64,000 nt of DNA from Candidatus Magnetocorallium paracelense (GCA_029001845.1 JAREWP010000013.1:35157-99156); one strand, 5' to 3'. Counted from the first letter of the stretch, positions 54,017-62,610 are shown. Numbers and translations are program-made. The notes: generated from the letters alone by a model not told the origin.

Positions 54017-55019
54017 CCGTGTTTCTGCCGGAAGACTTCGCGTTGTACAATGCGTCGTCAGCCCTCTTTATAAAACTCTTGCAGTCGTCCGTTTTTTGAA
54101 ATTGAGTCACGCCAAAACTCGATGTCACATACCCTGCTTCATGAAACCGAAAACCGGAAATGATCTCTCTGAGCTTTTCCGCCGCAATTTCCGCCTCGTT
54201 TATATTAATTTCAGGCATTAACACGATAAACTCTTCCCCGCCCCATCTGGCGAAGAGATCACTCTCCCTTATATTTTTCTTTACAAGGGCGGTAATGTTT
54301 ATAAGGACATTATCTCCTGCCGTGTGTCCGTAATTATCGTTAATAACTTTAAAATGGTCTATATCGAAGATAATTAGAGACAGATAATGGTTGTAGCGAA
54401 GAGCTCGTTTTATCTCGGTGTCTATCACATTGTTAAAGTGTCGTCTGTTAAAAACACCGGTTAGTGCATCTGTCGTCGAGAGTCTTTCAAGTTCTTTGTT
54501 TAGTGCACTCAGCTCCCTGTTTTTTTTCTCCAGTTCGGAAGTTCGCTCTTTTACCTTATCTTCCAGATTTTTTCTGTAAGAATCTATCGTAAGTAAATCG
54601 GAGTAAGATCTGAGAGCCGCTGTTACAGATGTAATAAATTTTTTATCTGTAAGTTCAGTTTTGTCTTTATAATCGTTGATCTCGTACTTAAATATTACCT
54701 CCTCCTCAGGAGCTTGTCCGGGATAAGCTGTGCGAAGTATAAGACGAACAAAATAGTTTTTTAATTTGTCCCTTACAAATCTCACGAATTTCAAACCGGA
54801 ATTCTCTTCTTCCATTACTATATCGAGAAGTATAAGTGCTGTGTCTTCATGCTTTCTAATTAGTTTCCTTGCTTCCGCTTCCGAGTAGGCGCTTATTAAT
54901 TCCGGTTGTTTTCCCATGAAGCTGTAATCGTCAAGAACAAAACGAGTGACTTTATGGACCTCTCTTTCGTCATCTACAATCATAATTTTCCACTTTTTGT
55001 TTTTATTCAATCTATTCAT
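53997..55019 (-). CDS. REC-GGDEF response regulator, diguanylate cyclase
   Basis: A 340-residue protein: receiver domain (KIMIVDDEREVHKVTRF, phospho-acceptor Asp66 in ILLDIVMEE), a coiled linker (about 150-180, KVKERTSELEKKNRELSAL) and a GGDEF domain with active GGEEF (ARWGGEEFIVLMPE) and an I-site RESD five residues earlier. It should make c-di-GMP and be feedback-inhibited. The next gene on the same strand upstream is a histidine kinase 158 bases away, a likely partner. A repeat at 55141-55170 lies between them. Confidence 0.93.
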   Translation of the reverse strand: MNRLNKNKKWKIMIVDDEREVHKVTRFVLDDYSFMGKQPELISAYSEAEARKLIRKHEDTALILLDIVMEEENSGLKFVRFVRDKLKNYFVRLILRTAYPGQAPEEEVIFKYEINDYKDKTELTDKKFITSVTAALRSYSDLLTIDSYRKNLEDKVKERTSELEKKNRELSALNKELERLSTTDALTGVFNRRHFNNVIDTEIKRALRYNHYLSLIIFDIDHFKVINDNYGHTAGDNVLINITALVKKNIRESDLFARWGGEEFIVLMPEININEAEIAAEKLREIISGFRFHEAGYVTSSFGVTQFQKTDDCKSFIKRADDALYNAKSSGRNTVMAGPP

Positions 55020-55140
55020 AGTAAGGGATCAGGCGTAAGTAATAAGGTATAAGGTTAAAAATGCTATATTAGGTCCTTATATATTGAAATTATGTGCAAT
55101 AAAGCAACAATATTTATTTATGCCTTATGCCTTGAAACAT

Positions 55141-55170
55141 GTTTGGTTCCGGCTGAGCCGGGTTAGGTAT
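55141..55170. repeat. GTTTGG..CCGG..GCCGG..TTAGGTAT repeat, second copy
   Basis: GTTTGGTTCCGGCTGAGCCG then GGTTAGGTAT. The copy at 25164-25193 differs at a few bases, including paired changes in the CCGG/CCGG stem region. Confidence 0.6.
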
Positions 55171-55177
55171 TTGCCTG

Positions 55178-56524
55178 TCAGGAGGAACAAGCTTTTCCAT
55201 TGACTTTTATATTATTCCTGCATATGTCAACTGGGAATTGGATTTTAAAAAGCACTCCCTCGCCCGGTGTGCTTTCGCATTGTATGCTGCCTTTAAATAC
55301 TTGTGTTATGAGATTGTATATTATGTGCATGCCCAGACCGCTTCCTCCAGTGCTACGATTTGTAGTAAAAAAGGGGTCATATATTTTCTCTGCCGTTTCA
55401 GCGGTCATTCCTTTTCCGTTGTCAGAGTAAAAGAGGCTTAACATTCCATTCATTATCCGGCATTTAATATTTATCCTGCCGCTGTTGTTGTTCTCGAATC
55501 CGTGAGTCGCAGAGTTTATTACAAGATTTGTTATAATTTGTGAGAACGCTCCCGGATAACTGTCTATAATAATATCATCGGGGAAATCGGTGTTTATCTT
55601 TATTTCCTTTTTTTTAAGACCGGGATTGAGGTTGAGAATTATATCTTCCGTGTATTCTTTAATATTGAATTTTCTCTTTCTTTCGCTGGACTGATCGATT
55701 GCGACCTGCTTAAAACCATTCACTAAGCCTGCCGCCTGCTTAAGATTGTGTACTATTATCTTTATTCCCTCTGAAAAGCTCTGTATTGAGCCTGAAATTT
55801 CGGGATTATGGGGTGTTATGTTATCGATTCGATCGGTAAGTCTGATGATTCGGGTTTCCAGAGCCGTTGCCGCAGTTATTGCCACGCCCAGAGGTGTGTT
55901 GATTTCATGGGCGATTCCAGCTACCAGCCCGCCAAGGGCAGCCAACTTTTCGGACTCAACAAGCTGTTTCTGAGTTTCTCGGAGCTCGTTAAGGGTTTGA
56001 GAGAATATATCGTTTTTAATACGTAAAGCTAAAAGCAGGGCTTCCTTCTCTTCAAGGGTTTTTCTGATTGCCGGTTCATTATTTTTATTGTTTGTTATAT
56101 CGTGACAGATGCCTTCTGTGCCTATAAGGATATGCTCATTGTCATATACAGGTGATTCTCTTAGTTCAAGGTGTTTTATGGAGCCATCCTTATGAGAGGC
56201 AACGATTTCATAGGGTGTTTCACTGTCGCCTGTAAAAGGAAAGGAAAGAAAACTCCCCTCCTCTCTGTTGTTGTATTTATGATGAAATATTAACGATTGG
56301 CTTGTAAGAAATTCCTTTGAGGTATAACCTAAAATTTTTTCGACAGTGTTGCTGACATAGGTAAATTTGCCATTTGGGTTACGAGAAAAAAAAAAGTAAA
56401 GCTCCGAGAGGTTTGCAACGAGCCGGCTATACTTTTTCTCGCAGGCATGTAACTTTATATCGGCGTTGCTATACATGGAGAGATGGAAAATATACTTTAT
56501 TGTATGACCGTTTACAGAGGGCAT
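55178..56524 (-). CDS. Soluble PAS sensor histidine kinase
   Basis: A 448-residue kinase without membrane segments: PAS (about 30-150; FTYVSNTVEKILGYTSKEF and GICHDITNNK), a coiled coil (150-190, LNELRETQKQLVESEKLA), HisKA with His206 (GIAHEINTPLGVAI) and HATPase_c (NLVINSATHGF, YSDNGKGM, GGSGLGMHI). This C-terminal type (AHEINTPLG) is common in kinases that pair with REC-GGDEF regulators, and one lies directly downstream. The start is uncertain: an internal ATG at 56476 is also possible, and neither has a clear ribosome site. Confidence 0.9.
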   Translation of the reverse strand: MPSVNGHTIKYIFHLSMYSNADIKLHACEKKYSRLVANLSELYFFFSRNPNGKFTYVSNTVEKILGYTSKEFLTSQSLIFHHKYNNREEGSFLSFPFTGDSETPYEIVASHKDGSIKHLELRESPVYDNEHILIGTEGICHDITNNKNNEPAIRKTLEEKEALLLALRIKNDIFSQTLNELRETQKQLVESEKLAALGGLVAGIAHEINTPLGVAITAATALETRIIRLTDRIDNITPHNPEISGSIQSFSEGIKIIVHNLKQAAGLVNGFKQVAIDQSSERKRKFNIKEYTEDIILNLNPGLKKKEIKINTDFPDDIIIDSYPGAFSQIITNLVINSATHGFENNNSGRINIKCRIMNGMLSLFYSDNGKGMTAETAEKIYDPFFTTNRSTGGSGLGMHIIYNLITQVFKGSIQCESTPGEGVLFKIQFPVDICRNNIKVNGKACSS

Positions 56525-56598
56525 GGAGCAGAGGTCAGGATTTTTCGATTTATTCTTAACGGGTGCTCTCGGCTCCGCCCCTGTAAGCGTGACACAGG

Positions 56599-56754
56599 TT
56601 ATACTTTGTTGAAATACTCTTTACCGGCAGAGCATAAAGGACAGACCCAGTCATCAGGCACCTTTTCAAAAGGAGTACCTGGTTCTACACCGTGTTCGTA
56701 ATCTCCCTCTTCAGGGTCATAAACATAGCCGCAAGGGCAATCATACTTGTCCAT
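56599..56754 (-). CDS. Rubredoxin with shortened first cysteine motif
   Basis: A 51-residue electron carrier, translated by eye: [18 protein letters not shown] then [18 protein letters not shown] and [15 protein letters not shown]. Features of rubredoxin are all present ([24 protein letters not shown]). The first Cys pair is C-x-C (Cys6, Cys8) rather than the usual C-x-x-C, and the second is CPLCS rather than CPxCG. The ATG has a perfect ribosome site (AAAGGAGG, 6 bases ahead). Rubredoxins bind one iron and serve oxygen and peroxide reduction in anaerobes, which fits the bcp gene elsewhere in the window. It sits alone between two kinase genes on the same strand. Confidence 0.88.
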   Translation of the reverse strand: MDKYDCPCGYVYDPEEGDYEHGVEPGTPFEKVPDDWVCPLCSAGKEYFNKV

Positions 56755-56837
56755 TATATACCTCCTTTTTTTAATAGGTAAGACACTCGTTTCTCTCCGG
56801 ATATGGTGTTTTAAAATAGTAACTACTAAGGCGTATA

Positions 56838-56950
56838 GACTGAAGGCTGAAGACTATAAAGTAAAGCATGTGTTATCGATAAAACTTTATGTTATTTATT
56901 TGCCAACACTCACTATTTATTTAATGTTTTGCTTCAGTCTTCATCAGCTT
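56838..56950. repeat. Inverted GACTGAAG arrays with conserved GTTATCGATAAAAC core
   Basis: GACTGAAGGCTGAAGACT (from 56838) and the inverted GCTTCAGTCTTCATCAGCTT (56932-56951) bracket about 75 bases whose core at 56861-56889 is the inverted match of 49341-49368. The 255-base gap 56755-57009 contains no other feature I can support. Confidence 0.65.
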
Positions 56951-57009
56951 AAATACCTAAGTAGTTACGTAAATCAGTAATGAAGAATATAGATTACCAT
57001 AAGCAAGGG

Positions 57010-58116
57010 TTATTTATCCAGAAATTTGATCCTAATCGGCCGCCTTCGTTCCTTTGGGAACATAAGTGTGAACCTTGTCCCGCCGGATTCGTTTGCAGAC
57101 GCCTCAACTGTCCCGCCGTGGCGCTGCATGATACGCTTAACAATAGAGAGACCCAGGCCTGCGCCATCGGTTTTTGTAGTAAAAAAAGGTGTGAATATAT
57201 TGGGCATATCCTTTTTGCTGATACCGGAACCTTGATCATCAATATGAATAAAACATTTGTTTTCATCGAATTCATCTGTGATTTCGATGTTTCCTCCATC
57301 ATCCGTAACATCAATGGCATTATCCAATAATATGGTTAATGCATTTACCGAAAGATCGACGTCAATATAGATTTTTTCATCTTTTACTTTGTTTAACGGA
57401 GTAATATCTCTGTTTTCCATCTCACCGAGCAGTTGTTCTATGGCGCGCTCGGTGATTTCTCTTGTAGTGGTCTCGGATATAACGAGAGTCGGCATTTTTG
57501 TAAGAAACTCAATTTTCTTTATCAGATATTCTATTTTATTCACATTATCTGTGATATATTTGAAATAGTGTTCGTGTTTTTCCATCGATTTGCATGAATT
57601 ATACAACCTGCCTACAAAACCGCCAATGCCTGTAATAGGGTTTCTGAGTTCATGAGCGATGCCGTCCGCTATCTTAACAAGGTCAGCGAATTGAGTCCCC
57701 CCGGGATCGAACTCCAGTCTTTTGCTTTTGTCTATATCGACGACAGAAAAGACTATGATTTTTTCATTCTTTATACTTTCCGTGCAAGGTTTAAACTCGA
57801 TATAGGCAAAAAAACGGGAACCGTCTTTTCTTGCCAGTAAAAGCTCGCCTTGAAAGGATCTGTTGTTTTTCGAGAGAGTCAGGAGGTTGGGATAGAGAAA
57901 GGGGAGGTCCTCTTCCGTAAAAAAGATAGAAAGGCTTTTATCAATAACTTCCTCAGACTTATAACCGAATATTTTATTGACAGATTCATTGGCGAACTGA
58001 ATAAGCCCTTTATCGTTTACAAGAATGACAGCGTGGCATATACATGAAAATATCTCTTTTAAAATTTTATGCGGATTTTCGCAGGAATTGAGAATCTCCA
58101 TACTTTTATTATTCAT
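57010..58116 (-). CDS. Soluble PAS sensor histidine kinase
   Basis: A 368-residue kinase: PAS (about 20-130; CICHAVILVNDKGLIQFANE, GYKSEEVI), HisKA with His155 (IADGIAHELRNPITGIGGF) and HATPase_c (LDNAIDVT, HIDDQGSGISKKDM, GAGLGLSI). No membrane segment or receiver. The AGGTGG site about 9 bases upstream supports the ATG. The signal and partner are unknown; the nearest unpaired response regulator on this strand is the REC-GGDEF protein at 53997. It is separated from the glycosyltransferase gene by 62 bases. Confidence 0.92.
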   Translation of the reverse strand: MNNKSMEILNSCENPHKILKEIFSCICHAVILVNDKGLIQFANESVNKIFGYKSEEVIDKSLSIFFTEEDLPFLYPNLLTLSKNNRSFQGELLLARKDGSRFFAYIEFKPCTESIKNEKIIVFSVVDIDKSKRLEFDPGGTQFADLVKIADGIAHELRNPITGIGGFVGRLYNSCKSMEKHEHYFKYITDNVNKIEYLIKKIEFLTKMPTLVISETTTREITERAIEQLLGEMENRDITPLNKVKDEKIYIDVDLSVNALTILLDNAIDVTDDGGNIEITDEFDENKCFIHIDDQGSGISKKDMPNIFTPFFTTKTDGAGLGLSIVKRIMQRHGGTVEASANESGGTRFTLMFPKERRRPIRIKFLDK

Positions 58117-58178
58117 CTCTTGCCACCTGTCACCTTATGTTTTACATCGCCTTTGGTGTTCGCTTATAGGGATTATGA

Positions 58179-59588
58179 TTATAGTTTAAACCAACGACTC
58201 ATAAGCGACAGAGCCGCCATGTATAGTGACTTAAGTCCCGGCGGCTTAGTCCTGCAATATCCATCATCGTTAATAAAGAGAATGTCGCTCCCTAACCAGG
58301 AGAGTCCGGGATGTATAAAATAATCGGACTGCAAAACCAAATCGTATTTTCCACGTAAAAAGAAATACTGAATCCATCGGAATATCTTATAATTAGAGAG
58401 AGAAATAAATTTCGACCACGGTAGCTGACATATCCTGAATCCTTCAGGTGTTATTACAAAATCAATTTTGAGATCGTCTCTCTCCTTCATCGCTTTTACT
58501 AATGGTTCCTGAATACCTGTTGCCTGCATATTTACGGTCCAGGGAATCAGAATATGCCTGATTGAAGAATCTTTGAATACTTCATCGATTAGTTTGTTCG
58601 ATCTGTATCGAAAAGAGAGCGATATATCTCTTTTCCCGGTTTTGTTGGTTATAAAATCGTCGAAAGCACTAAAAAAGAGTCCTCCAAACTCGGTTTTACC
58701 TATAAGAGTATAGTAGAGACCTTTTTTAAGTACTCTTCGTCCTGTCTTTGTAAGATCATCGGGTGCAGCACCATGTTCTTTTAACAGATAGAGTACATTT
58801 CTGTTGTCGTAATACAACACCCATGTCGGTACTTTCGCTGCTGCAGATAAATGCCAGATAAGGGATTTTGCCGATACAAGCACGCGATGACCGGTCTTTC
58901 CAATTCTCAGGCACCATTCCACATCATCGAAGTGTATAAAAAAATCCAGCCATAAGCCGGCGGAACGAGCTACTTCCGATCTGACAAGTAAAGATGCGGC
59001 AGCTACATAATCTACATCCATAAAATCACGGCAATGCATGAGGTGTCTTGTAAGGTCAGCGTCATTTTTCAACAACTCATCTGTTGACAGACCTTTCCAA
59101 TTCATGACTTCTTCCATATGCCTGTTAAAGAAGAGTTTGGCCGTGGCGGAATCGAAGAAAGCACCCATCTCATTGAGACGCCATGGGTAATCGAGCTGCA
59201 TCATCGTGGAACCTGCAATCGCGGCGTCCGGTGTTTTTTCCAGTACATCGACCAGTTCCACCAAGGCGCGATAATGCACCAATACATCGTTATCCAGGAG
59301 CCAGTAGTATTTATAATGTTCTTCAGGTTGGTCATAGGCCCATTGTAAACCGGTATTAAACCCCCCTGTTCCACCAATATTCTCCTTGTTACGAATCAGG
59401 CGCACATAAGGGAATTCCGCCGTGACAGCCTTGTCCGTTCCGTCGTTGCTGGCATTGTCTATAACCAAAATGTCCATCACAGCGGAGTCGTATTCAAGAG
59501 AGCTTAAGGATCTCAGGAGATCTATGACATACTCTTTCTTATTCCAGGTAACTATAATAATTAGTATAGAAGGCTGTTTTTTTGGCAT
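58179..59588 (-). CDS. Family 2 glycosyltransferase
   Basis: A 469-residue protein. The GT-A domain occupies about residues 1-270: SILIIIVTWNKKEYVIDLL, VIDNASNDGTD, GGTGGFNTGLQW and the metal-binding DxD as WLLDNDVLVHY (near residue 97). A later DDVEWCLRIGKTG motif is typical of rhamnosyl- and galactofuranosyl-like GT2 enzymes. The C-terminal ~150 residues lack membrane helices but end in a mildly hydrophobic segment. It would transfer a sugar from a nucleotide donor to a lipid- or polysaccharide-linked acceptor. No other polysaccharide genes are adjacent, so the target is open. Confidence 0.9.
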   Translation of the reverse strand: MPKKQPSILIIIVTWNKKEYVIDLLRSLSSLEYDSAVMDILVIDNASNDGTDKAVTAEFPYVRLIRNKENIGGTGGFNTGLQWAYDQPEEHYKYYWLLDNDVLVHYRALVELVDVLEKTPDAAIAGSTMMQLDYPWRLNEMGAFFDSATAKLFFNRHMEEVMNWKGLSTDELLKNDADLTRHLMHCRDFMDVDYVAAASLLVRSEVARSAGLWLDFFIHFDDVEWCLRIGKTGHRVLVSAKSLIWHLSAAAKVPTWVLYYDNRNVLYLLKEHGAAPDDLTKTGRRVLKKGLYYTLIGKTEFGGLFFSAFDDFITNKTGKRDISLSFRYRSNKLIDEVFKDSSIRHILIPWTVNMQATGIQEPLVKAMKERDDLKIDFVITPEGFRICQLPWSKFISLSNYKIFRWIQYFFLRGKYDLVLQSDYFIHPGLSWLGSDILFINDDGYCRTKPPGLKSLYMAALSLMSRWFKL

Positions 59589-59750
59589 AATTTATGACCT
59601 GGAAAAAATATTAACATAAGTATAGCACCCTGAGCAACATAGAGGAGTTAATTATGATTGACTATAAGTTACCTGTGGTTGTGGCGTCGAGTAATTTAGT
59701 GGGATACTGAAACAGCACCAACCATTTCGTATGTATATATTAACTAAAAC

Positions 59751-59876
59751 AGCATTTAGCTGTCAGCTCTTTCATTGCAACACGTTTTGGTTCAAAACAA
59801 ATTCACCTGTAAGGTGAAGCTTATTATTGGCATAACATTAATTCTTTCCTTCGCTGAAGGCTGACCGCTGATAGTG
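59751..59876 (+). repeat. Intergenic element family H, copy B
   Basis: AGCATTTAGCTGTCAGC at the left end, the core AAATTCACCTGTAAGGTGAA then GCTTATTATTGGCATAAC, and GCTGAAGGCTGACCGCTGAT at the right. It is the shortest copy and gives the clearest core palindrome (TTCACCTGTAAGGTGAA). It occupies part of the 306-base gap 59589-59894, which otherwise shows no gene. Confidence 0.75.
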
Positions 59877-59894
59877 TTTTTTTAGTTAAATATC

Positions 59895-60953
59895 TTATTT
59901 GCTTAAAAATCTTTCATACATCTCTTTTGCCTCAGCCGGCCTGTTGTTTTTGTTATAAAACACAGCGAGGTTGTAGAGGACGTCTTTATTGTCCGGAGCT
60001 ATTTTAATGGCCTTTTGAAACATCTCTTCAGCTCTATCATTCATCTGCATTCCGCTTAGTGCAATGGCCAAATTCGTTCTACCCTGAACATAGTCTTCTC
60101 TGATTTTAACTGACTCCTCCGCATACTTCGCAGCCTCTTTATTTCTTCCTGCCTTGATTAGTAGGAAAGCCATTCTGTTTAATATTTTATGATTTTTTTT
60201 GTCTATTTTCACAATTTTTTTATACTCATTAAAGGCGCTGATATATTCGCCTCTCCTTTCCAGATCCTCTGCAATATAGAAAATTGTGTCAATATAATTA
60301 ATTTTCTCTCTTTTCGTTCTTATTCCAAGGTAAGTCTCCTGTTTAGGTGATGTCCTTTTCTTTGCAGAATTGACTTCATGTGATTCTGTCTTAACCGGTT
60401 TATCTCTCCTGTCGTTTTCATGGGCAGAGTCAGCCGATAAATCTGCTTCCTCCGCCTTCATCTTAATATCATATTTCTCCTTCTCTAAAGAAGCTACAGT
60501 TTTTTGTTTCTCTAACATCGCCTGAAAGGCCTTTTCGTCCTCTATCGGAATGTAAGAGTCTATATAGGCCGTTTTTTCATTCTTTGACTTTTTGATTTTT
60601 GTCGATGAATTTTCATTTTGAGCAGGTTTGTTTGTCTCTTTTAAATCATCTTCCCGAAAAACAGCCAGAGCCTCTACCTCTGTCACTGCCGCCTCGGGTC
60701 TGTTTTTGTCCTTTTTCGTCTTTAAGGCGATCTTTGTCGAATTGTCAACCGGCAGTGAGAAATTTTCCAAATAATAGTAAGCAAAAATCCCCGATATCAG
60801 AAAGAGGCCGGGCAGCAGCAGTAATATGATCATGCGTTTTCGTGCTGTCGATTTTTTGTGACCTTTTCTTACTATCTCTTTAAGATGCGGAGGAATATCC
60901 TTTTTATGTGAAGATATTTTTACCTTTGAGAGTATGTCCGATAAAAGACTCAT
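59895..60953 (-). CDS. Membrane-anchored TPR protein
   Basis: A 352-residue protein with a short basic cytoplasmic N-terminus (about 1-38), one membrane helix (MIILLLLPGLFLISGIFAYY), a long charged, low-complexity linker (70-225, rich in Lys, Glu) and four TPR units at the C-terminus (FNEYKKIVKIDKKNHKILNR, then GRTNLAIALSGMQMNDRAEE). The TPRs would face the periplasm and hold a protein partner. Linker-plus-TPR proteins of this kind occur in pilus, secretion and polysaccharide systems, but no such genes are adjacent. It stands alone on its strand after a gap from hicAB. Confidence 0.8.
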   Translation of the reverse strand: MSLLSDILSKVKISSHKKDIPPHLKEIVRKGHKKSTARKRMIILLLLPGLFLISGIFAYYYLENFSLPVDNSTKIALKTKKDKNRPEAAVTEVEALAVFREDDLKETNKPAQNENSSTKIKKSKNEKTAYIDSYIPIEDEKAFQAMLEKQKTVASLEKEKYDIKMKAEEADLSADSAHENDRRDKPVKTESHEVNSAKKRTSPKQETYLGIRTKREKINYIDTIFYIAEDLERRGEYISAFNEYKKIVKIDKKNHKILNRMAFLLIKAGRNKEAAKYAEESVKIREDYVQGRTNLAIALSGMQMNDRAEEMFQKAIKIAPDNKDVLYNLAVFYNKNNRPAEAKEMYERFLSK

Positions 60954-61166
60954 AAGTTTATTCGATTTATTACAACCTTCGTAAGCATAAGTTTAAGAGT
61001 GTTGACGAGTTGGTTAGTTCTCAATTCGTTACGGATTAATTTATTGACGATAAAGCGTGGTATCCATGAAGTGCGAGTCCTGTGGCAGGCATAATTTACC
61101 TTTCTTGTTAGTCCCTATAGCACCACCGAGCCTCCCGGCATCAGTCAATAAAATTGTTCGTCCCAG

Positions 61167-61568
61167 TTATTGATGTGAAGCCATATATTCCGTAACAGCT
61201 TGGGCTAAAAGACCTGAACGGGTTTCTCCGTGTTTTTTTGCATAATAATCAACAGAATTTAATAACCTTTCCGGTAAGGTAATATTCACTCGCTTTGACT
61301 TTAGGGAAAGTTTTGTGATATCTACTTCAACCAGAGCCCATATCCCGTCTTTGAAATCTGAATTCACTTTATGTTTTTCTATACTTGTAGCAACCGGGAT
61401 TGGTTCTGAATCAAGTAAAATACCTTCGATATGACATTCTGCTGCTTCTTGAGAATTGGTTATTGCCTCCTCAATAGAGGCGCCGGCGGAAAAACAGCCA
61501 GGCAAATCCGGGAAAGTTACACCATAATCTGAATCGTTGTCTTTATAAATTACTATCGGATATTTCAT
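61167..61568 (-). CDS. hicB: HicB-type antitoxin
   Basis: About 133 residues from the ATG at 61568, chosen because GGAGGTG stands 6 bases upstream; an upstream in-frame ATG would overlap hicA heavily. N-terminal HicB fold (MKYPIVIYKDNDSDYGVTFP, DLPGCFSAGASIEEAI) and a C-terminal ribbon-helix-helix DNA-binding domain (VNITLPERLLNSVDYYAKKH). It binds HicA and should repress the operon through the palindrome over the hicA start. The order toxin-antitoxin, with a 4-base gap, is the usual hicAB arrangement. Confidence 0.93.
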   Translation of the reverse strand: MKYPIVIYKDNDSDYGVTFPDLPGCFSAGASIEEAITNSQEAAECHIEGILLDSEPIPVATSIEKHKVNSDFKDGIWALVEVDITKLSLKSKRVNITLPERLLNSVDYYAKKHGETRSGLLAQAVTEYMASHQ

Positions 61569-61572
61569 GATT

Positions 61573-61761
61573 TCACCTCCATTCCCATCCAGCCTGTTGA
61601 AATATGTTTCGTAGAGTTCCAATGGGTAAATCTTTTTTCGGATGGGGAACAGTTACTTTGCCGGGTCTTTTTGGATGTTTAAATTGATGATGATCTCCTT
61701 TGGTGTGATGTAGCGCCCACCCATCCTGTTTTAATCTCTGTATTATTTCCAGGCTTTTCAT
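61573..61761 (-). CDS. hicA: HicA-type mRNA interferase toxin
   Basis: About 62 residues from the ATG at 61761 (MKSLEIIQRLKQDGW). The double-stranded-RNA-binding-like fold carries the catalytic histidine in TKGDHHQFKHP (His24/25) and the PHPKKDLPIGTLRNIF motif. HicA cuts mRNA independently of translation until bound by HicB. An earlier ATG at 61782 is possible but its codons lie within the operator palindrome. The start codon itself sits in that palindrome, so HicB binding may block both transcription and initiation complexes. Confidence 0.92.
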   Translation of the reverse strand: MKSLEIIQRLKQDGWALHHTKGDHHQFKHPKRPGKVTVPHPKKDLPIGTLRNIFQQAGWEWR

Positions 61762-61788
61762 GATGTGTATAATACACATCATGAAAAG
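61754..61788. promoter_or_regulatory. Perfect palindrome over the hicA start: HicB operator candidate
   Basis: Arms CTTTTCATGATGTGTAT (61754-61770) and ATACACATCATGAAAAG (61772-61788) around a single A. The hicA start codon (61759-61761) is inside the left arm. Ribbon-helix-helix HicB proteins bind such sites, so autoregulation is likely. Confidence 0.8.
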
Positions 61789-61922
61789 GTAATGTCAAAT
61801 TAATATTTAGTTTTTCAAGGAGAAATACAGAGAAATACAAGAGAAATGTTTGTATATAATTCAGATACAGATCGTGTGATTTTATAAAATACGTCCAAGT
61901 GTACAGGAAAGTGTAAAAATGA

Positions 61923-61952
61923 GTAAGGGCAGACATTCAGGTCTACCCCTAC
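61923..61952. repeat. GTAAGGGCAGAC..GTCTACCCCTAC palindrome
   Basis: 12-base imperfect arms around ATTCAG, in the 241-base gap between hicA and the DsrE-like gene. The right arm resembles the end of REP family 2 (ACCCCTAC), but the core differs. Confidence 0.6.
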
Positions 61953-62002
61953 ATAATTTTACATTACTATTGAATCCTATGCAAATGAGATTTTCCTTTC
62001 TC

Positions 62003-62359
62003 CTAGAACGTAAAAATCTGCGCACCAACAGAATCCTCTATCAGCTCAGGGGCCTTAGCGAAGACGGCGCCTTCCACCAGGTCCTGCTCCGAAATATTAC
62101 GTGCATTGGCGCATGGCAGGCATACATTTAATTTAACTCCCTGATTAAGAAGAAAGGTAAAAGCCCCGACTGCCTCGTCGCCTGTAGGATTCGATACAAA
62201 ATCGATATGGCCGGGCTTCGCAAGGAGCACGGCGTCGTCAGATAAAAAAATGCTTACATCGTGTCCCTTTTCTTTAGCCGCTTTCGCTAACATAAACGCC
62301 CTGGTTACACGAACAGGATCGTCCATGCCTCTGGTTACAAGAAACTGAAATTTAGCCAC
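62003..62359 (-). CDS. DsrE/DsrF-like protein
   Basis: A 118-residue small protein of the DsrE fold: KFQFLVTRGMDDPVRVTRAF, KGHDVSIFLSDDAVLLAK and the two-cysteine loop LNVCLPCANARNI. Members of the DsrE/TusD superfamily carry sulfur as persulfide or act in unknown redox roles; the CxxC here could carry sulfur, but the classic DsrE active-site context is not complete. The start is GTG, with GGAGGT 9 bases ahead. It stands alone between hicAB and the polyketide synthase gene, so its partner is unknown. Confidence 0.85.
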   Translation of the reverse strand: MAKFQFLVTRGMDDPVRVTRAFMLAKAAKEKGHDVSIFLSDDAVLLAKPGHIDFVSNPTGDEAVGAFTFLLNQGVKLNVCLPCANARNISEQDLVEGAVFAKAPELIEDSVGAQIFTF

Positions 62360-62437
62360 TGAATACCTCCTTAATTAAAAATATAAAAGAATCGTATTTG
62401 AATATCTTTTATTATGTATTCTGAATGCCTGAATAGT

Positions 62438-62519
62438 TACTACTACAGTAACACTTTATATTAATCGCTATTCAGACAACAGGTTCGCTGTATATAACTA
62501 AAGTGTCGCTGTAGTAGTA
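62438..62519. repeat. Short inverted-repeat element, uninterrupted copy
   Basis: 21-base arms (62438-62458 and 62499-62519) match at 19 positions: TACTACTACAG-TA-ACACTTTA and its complement with CG. The inner AGGTTCGCTGTATATAAC equals 46543-46560, where the same element appears split by element H copy A. Confidence 0.7.
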
Positions 62520-62610
62520 TGTCATACTATACATTATAACAAATCGTGATGTTCAAGTGAGAATTGAAGATATCTGGTTGACTTTTGTATCGTTTTTTGT
62601 TATTCTTTTT

